A DNA stretch of 64,000 nucleotides from the NCBI GenBank assembly GCA_030448105.1, contig JAUJNP010000011.1, positions 57,682 through 121,681 of the forward strand, in the 5' to 3' direction. Position numbers and translations under genes: made by a program. The stretch is from Acidimicrobiales bacterium (GTDB lineage Bacteria > Actinomycetota > Acidimicrobiia > Acidimicrobiales > Iamiaceae). The notes beneath the pieces are model-generated. The model made no database searches, was not told where the DNA came from, and saw only the letters and a list, made by a program, of their open reading frames with translations. Shown here one piece after another: positions 62,328-64,000 of this stretch (position 1 is its first letter; each line of letters opens with the position of its first letter).

Positions 62328-62350
62328 GCCCATACGCCCTGTGTATACGC
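62328..62350. promoter_or_regulatory. Promoter/operator candidate of the XRE-TPR gene
   Basis: On the minus strand TATACA (62347-62342) is a good -10 about 62 nt before the GTG. It lies between two direct copies of ATACGCC spaced 13 bp apart (about 62332 and 62345), a possible operator. Confidence 0.45.
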
Positions 62351-62480
62351 CAGGTGGGTGGGATTCGCCTCCCCCAAGCGCGATCGTGCTGGCCATGAGC
62401 GCGACGCGGAAGGAGGTCGAGGTGGTCGGGACGACGGGGACGCTTGGGGCGGCGGCGGCCGTGGGTCGGGGGAGTGCGGG

Positions 62481-62855
62481 CTATTCGCTGCGCTCCTCGG
62501 CCCGGCGCTGCCGGACGAGCTGGTCGTACATGCCGGCCAGCAGCTCCCGCTCGCGCGGCCCGAGGCGAGGGTCGGCCTCGACGGCCTCCAGCACGCTCAC
62601 GACGGCGTCGTCGCGGGCGCTGGCGGGCAGGTACCCCAGGAGTCGGCCGAGGGTGCCGTCTGCCACCTCTAGGGCTTGCTCCATCTGGGTGACCAGGTGT
62701 GGCCGCGGTGCGGACTGGCCGGCCTCCCAGGACGACACCGCGCCGGGGGAGACGTCCAGCAGCCGGGCGAGTTCGCGCTGGGACATGCCTGCGGTGGTGC
62801 GCGAGCGCTGGAGCGCACGCCGGAAGACCTCTCGCTGCTCGGGGCTCGCTGCCAC
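62481..62855 (-). CDS. XRE-family transcriptional regulator
   Basis: 124 aa. A compact HTH (about 12-50: RTTAGMSQRELARLLDVSPG, AVSSWEAGQSAP) and a helical C-terminus ending in RERELLAGMYDQLVRQRRAE. It lies upstream of the larger XRE gene on the same strand. Its start (GTG at 62855, after GGAGGGCGG) faces the promoter of the plus-strand small-gene operon 110-140 bp away, the usual place for a divergent repressor. Confidence 0.82.
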   Translation of the reverse strand: MAASPEQREVFRRALQRSRTTAGMSQRELARLLDVSPGAVSSWEAGQSAPRPHLVTQMEQALEVADGTLGRLLGYLPASARDDAVVSVLEAVEADPRLGPRERELLAGMYDQLVRQRRAEERSE

Positions 62856-62902
62856 GCGCCTGCCGCCCTCCGTGTCTCGCCGTCGCTCTTCGCGCTGATC
62901 CC

Positions 62903-63025
62903 GCACAGCATCGCGCGTCGCCGCCCACCGAACCAGGACGCCTCGCGGCCTGCACAAAAACGCTTGACATCGCACAGCAAGTGCGGCACTGTCGGTTCTG
63001 CACAGCGTTGCAGTGCAGCGCACAG
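62903..63025. promoter_or_regulatory. Four GCACAG motifs around the island promoter
   Basis: GCACAG at 62903, 62972, 63000 and 63020 (same strand), the last three within 54 bp around the promoter at 62964. An inverted CTGCA-(6)-TGCAG (62998-63013) overlaps the third. The array fits a binding region for one of the two XRE proteins. Confidence 0.5.
62964..62992 (+). promoter_or_regulatory. Promoter with perfect -35 TTGACA for the small-gene operon
   Basis: TTGACA (62964-62969), 17-bp spacer, CACTGT (62987-62992). The -35 is the only perfect match noticed near a start in this window; the -10 is weak. It is followed 47 nt later by a GTG start. Confidence 0.55.
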
Positions 63026-63038
63026 GAAAGGTAGAGAC

Positions 63039-63236
63039 GTGACCGTCATCCTGATCGCCGTCTGGGTCCTCGTGGCCGTGCTGATCGCCATCGACCTGGT
63101 GCGCGTGTACCGCCGCTCGGTCGCCGGCATCGAGGAGGCCGTCCACGTCGTGGACGAGGTCGAGGCCGAGCGCGAGGCCGTCGTCCGCGTCATCCGGGAG
63201 CGTCTGGCAGAGGCGGCGGCGCGTGGCGAGTCGTGA
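63039..63236 (+). CDS. Small membrane-anchored coiled-coil protein
   Basis: 65 aa. One N-terminal membrane helix (TVILIAVWVLVAVLIAIDLV) and a charged helix (VAGIEEAVHVVDEVEAEREA). First gene of the island's rightward operon. Function unknown; similar tiny membrane proteins occur in transfer/spread regions of actinomycete elements. The GTG at 63039 lies 5 nt after GGTAGA. Confidence 0.6.
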   Translation: MTVILIAVWVLVAVLIAIDLVRVYRRSVAGIEEAVHVVDEVEAEREAVVRVIRERLAEAAARGES

Positions 63237-63336
63237 CCTGGCTGCTGGCCGTCGGTCGACCCGTTCTGGTCCCGGCGGCCGGCGCCTCAACCGCAGTGGT
63301 GTCAACGGCCGCGGGAGCGGCGGAGGGAGGGGAGCG

Positions 63337-63513
63337 GTGCACGACTTCTTCAGCGCCGTGACGAAGTTCGCGCTGCTGGTCGGCGCGGTGATCTGGTTCG
63401 TGTCCAACCCGGGCCAGGCCGGCGATCTGGCCGGGGTGGCGATCGACTTCGGCGGCCGGTTCATCGAGGCCGTCGTCGCGTTCGTCTCCGGCGTCACCGA
63501 GGGGCTGGGATGA
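63337..63513 (+). CDS. Small hydrophobic protein
   Basis: 58 aa: HDFFSAVTKFALLVGAVIWF, then AGDLAGVAIDFGGRFIEAVV. One or two membrane helices. The GTG at 63337 has an excellent GGAGGGAGGGGAG site. The stop overlaps the next start (ATGA), so translation is coupled. No family recognised. Confidence 0.6.
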   Translation: MHDFFSAVTKFALLVGAVIWFVSNPGQAGDLAGVAIDFGGRFIEAVVAFVSGVTEGLG

Positions 63514-63752
63514 CCCGGCTGCGCATCGAGGTCCGCGCCGCCGACGAGTTGGGGCCGGGCGACCTGTTCGCCTCGGCGCTGCTGGTCGCCGGTTCGCACG
63601 AGGACCCGTTCGAGTTCAAGCCGCGGGTCGTGTCGGTCGGTGCGGACCCGGGATGGCCGGGGGCGGTGCGCATCCACACCGACGACGGCGACACCATCGC
63701 CATGCGCGCGGACACCCCGGTGTTCGTCCGCGTCGGCGAGGTGGCCTCGTGA
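63510..63752 (+). CDS. Small conserved-looking protein of the island
   Basis: 80 aa, beta-rich: MTRLRIEVRAADELGPGDLF, SHEDPFEFKPRVVSVGAD, VRIHTDDGDTIAMRADTPVF. It starts in the ATGA overlap with the previous gene and ends in a GTGA overlap with the next. The DLF-A...V and IHTDDGDT pattern recalls small OB- or SH3-like folds, but I do not recognise a family. Confidence 0.6.
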   Translation: MTRLRIEVRAADELGPGDLFASALLVAGSHEDPFEFKPRVVSVGADPGWPGAVRIHTDDGDTIAMRADTPVFVRVGEVAS

Positions 63753-64000
63753 CCACCGGGCGGGAGCGCCCCCGGGCGGCCCGGCTGGCGGCCGACCCGG
63801 CTCGCCGGGGCGGCGGGCGCGGTCAGGCTGTGACCGCTGCGGCCGGCGCGATGCGTCAGCTGTGGTTGGACGGCGCTGCCTCGGCCCGCGCCGCGGGCCG
63901 GGCCCCGGGGATGGTCCCCGCCGTCGTCTGGCCGCGGCTGGCCGACGCCGCGCGGACCGCGGCGGTTCCGCGGCTCAACCCGTACTGCCGCCACGCGCTG
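63749..64000 (+). CDS. Unidentified island gene, truncated by the window edge
   Basis: 84 codons visible from the GTG at 63749, coupled to the previous gene by GTGA. Arg/Ala-rich start (RERPRAARLAADPARRGGGR), then MRQLWLDGAASARAAGRAPG and AVVWPRLADAARTAAVPRLN. The frame is open to the edge. Position fits a transfer or replication gene of the element, but the visible part does not show which. Confidence 0.5.
   Translation, partial: MTTGRERPRAARLAADPARRGGGRGQAVTAAAGAMRQLWLDGAASARAAGRAPGMVPAVVWPRLADAARTAAVPRLNPYCRHAL

Larger units (their letters stand above)
58602..64000. mobile_element. Accessory island after tRNA-Thr, probably an actinomycete integrative element (partial)
   Basis: Starts at the 3' end of tRNA-Thr and runs off the right edge. 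Signs of transfer: the first gene has visibly more A/T and uses codons rare nearby (CTA, AGG, ATT); there is a Nudix hydrolase as in pSAM2 (Pif), two XRE regulators, and a row of tiny overlapping genes. No integrase, excisionase, replicase or TraB is in the window, and no second copy of the tRNA end was found, so the other end must lie further right. The first 158 bp (58602-58759) have no gene. Confidence 0.65.

Overview
The window is very GC-rich (well over 70% by eye) and looks actinobacterial (Actinomycetota). The best evidence is gene order. From about 26.6 to 44.2 kb it follows ssd - tadA - tadB/C - flp - tadE - tadE-like - DUF1998 helicase (opposite strand) - bldG-type STAS protein - RsbW-type kinase ... 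topA - MFS/tmk - holB, a block known from Streptomyces and Mycobacterium. A proteasome activator ending in GQYL (Bpa), a DUF3499 gene near manB, an LAxTG-tailed surface protein and many apparently leaderless genes fit the same phylum. The sequence alone does not place it lower.

Layout. 1-11.2 kb: a housekeeping/envelope block (Trm112-like, manB, a GtrA-GT2 fusion, a giant PTPS-related membrane protein, a CPBP protease, DUF3499, an FtsH-type protease, a thioredoxin-like protein and an MFS transporter). The base texture changes near 11.2-11.4 kb. 11.4-26.4 kb: a CDF metal exporter, a lipoprotein, a cupin, tRNA-Sec (selC), a GGDEF-EAL protein with a degraded EAL site, a PAC2 protein broken by a 55-bp tandem duplication, an ABC exporter, a broken acyl-CoA ligase, the LAxTG protein, a thioredoxin-TPR protein, Bpa, a SnoaL-like protein, a LysM transglycosylase and a thioesterase. 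26.6-44.5 kb: the tad/ssd, helicase, bldG, dgt, topA, MFS-tmk, holB block, then a kdpE remnant. 44.5-58.6 kb: an ECF sigma/anti-sigma pair, a glycosyltransferase, threonine synthase, thiM, rhodanese, a SNF2 helicase, a DUF3516 helicase, a GGDEF protein, an ACT protein and tRNA-Thr(CGU). 58.6-64 kb: an accessory island next to the tRNA-Thr gene, running off the right edge. It holds a less GC-rich methyltransferase fused to an Mrr-like nuclease, a Nudix hydrolase, two XRE regulators and a row of tiny translationally coupled genes. This resembles the integrative elements of actinomycetes (pSAM2 type).

Quality warning. Between about 19.7 and 45.4 kb many genes are frame-broken. Sixteen breaks that I could phase (plus two weaker cases) go the same way, as if one base were missing, often at a run of four G or C. 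This is the signature of sequencing or assembly indels rather than of gene decay. The PAC2 duplication has a 55-bp period, equal to a common assembler k-mer, and may also be artificial. I annotate these genes as probably intact in the real genome.

Regulation. Eight genes carry a TANNNT -10 hexamer, and one more a CAGGAT, only 6-8 nt before the start codon, so their mRNAs are probably leaderless. The island has its own promoter with a perfect TTGACA box among repeated GCACAG motifs.
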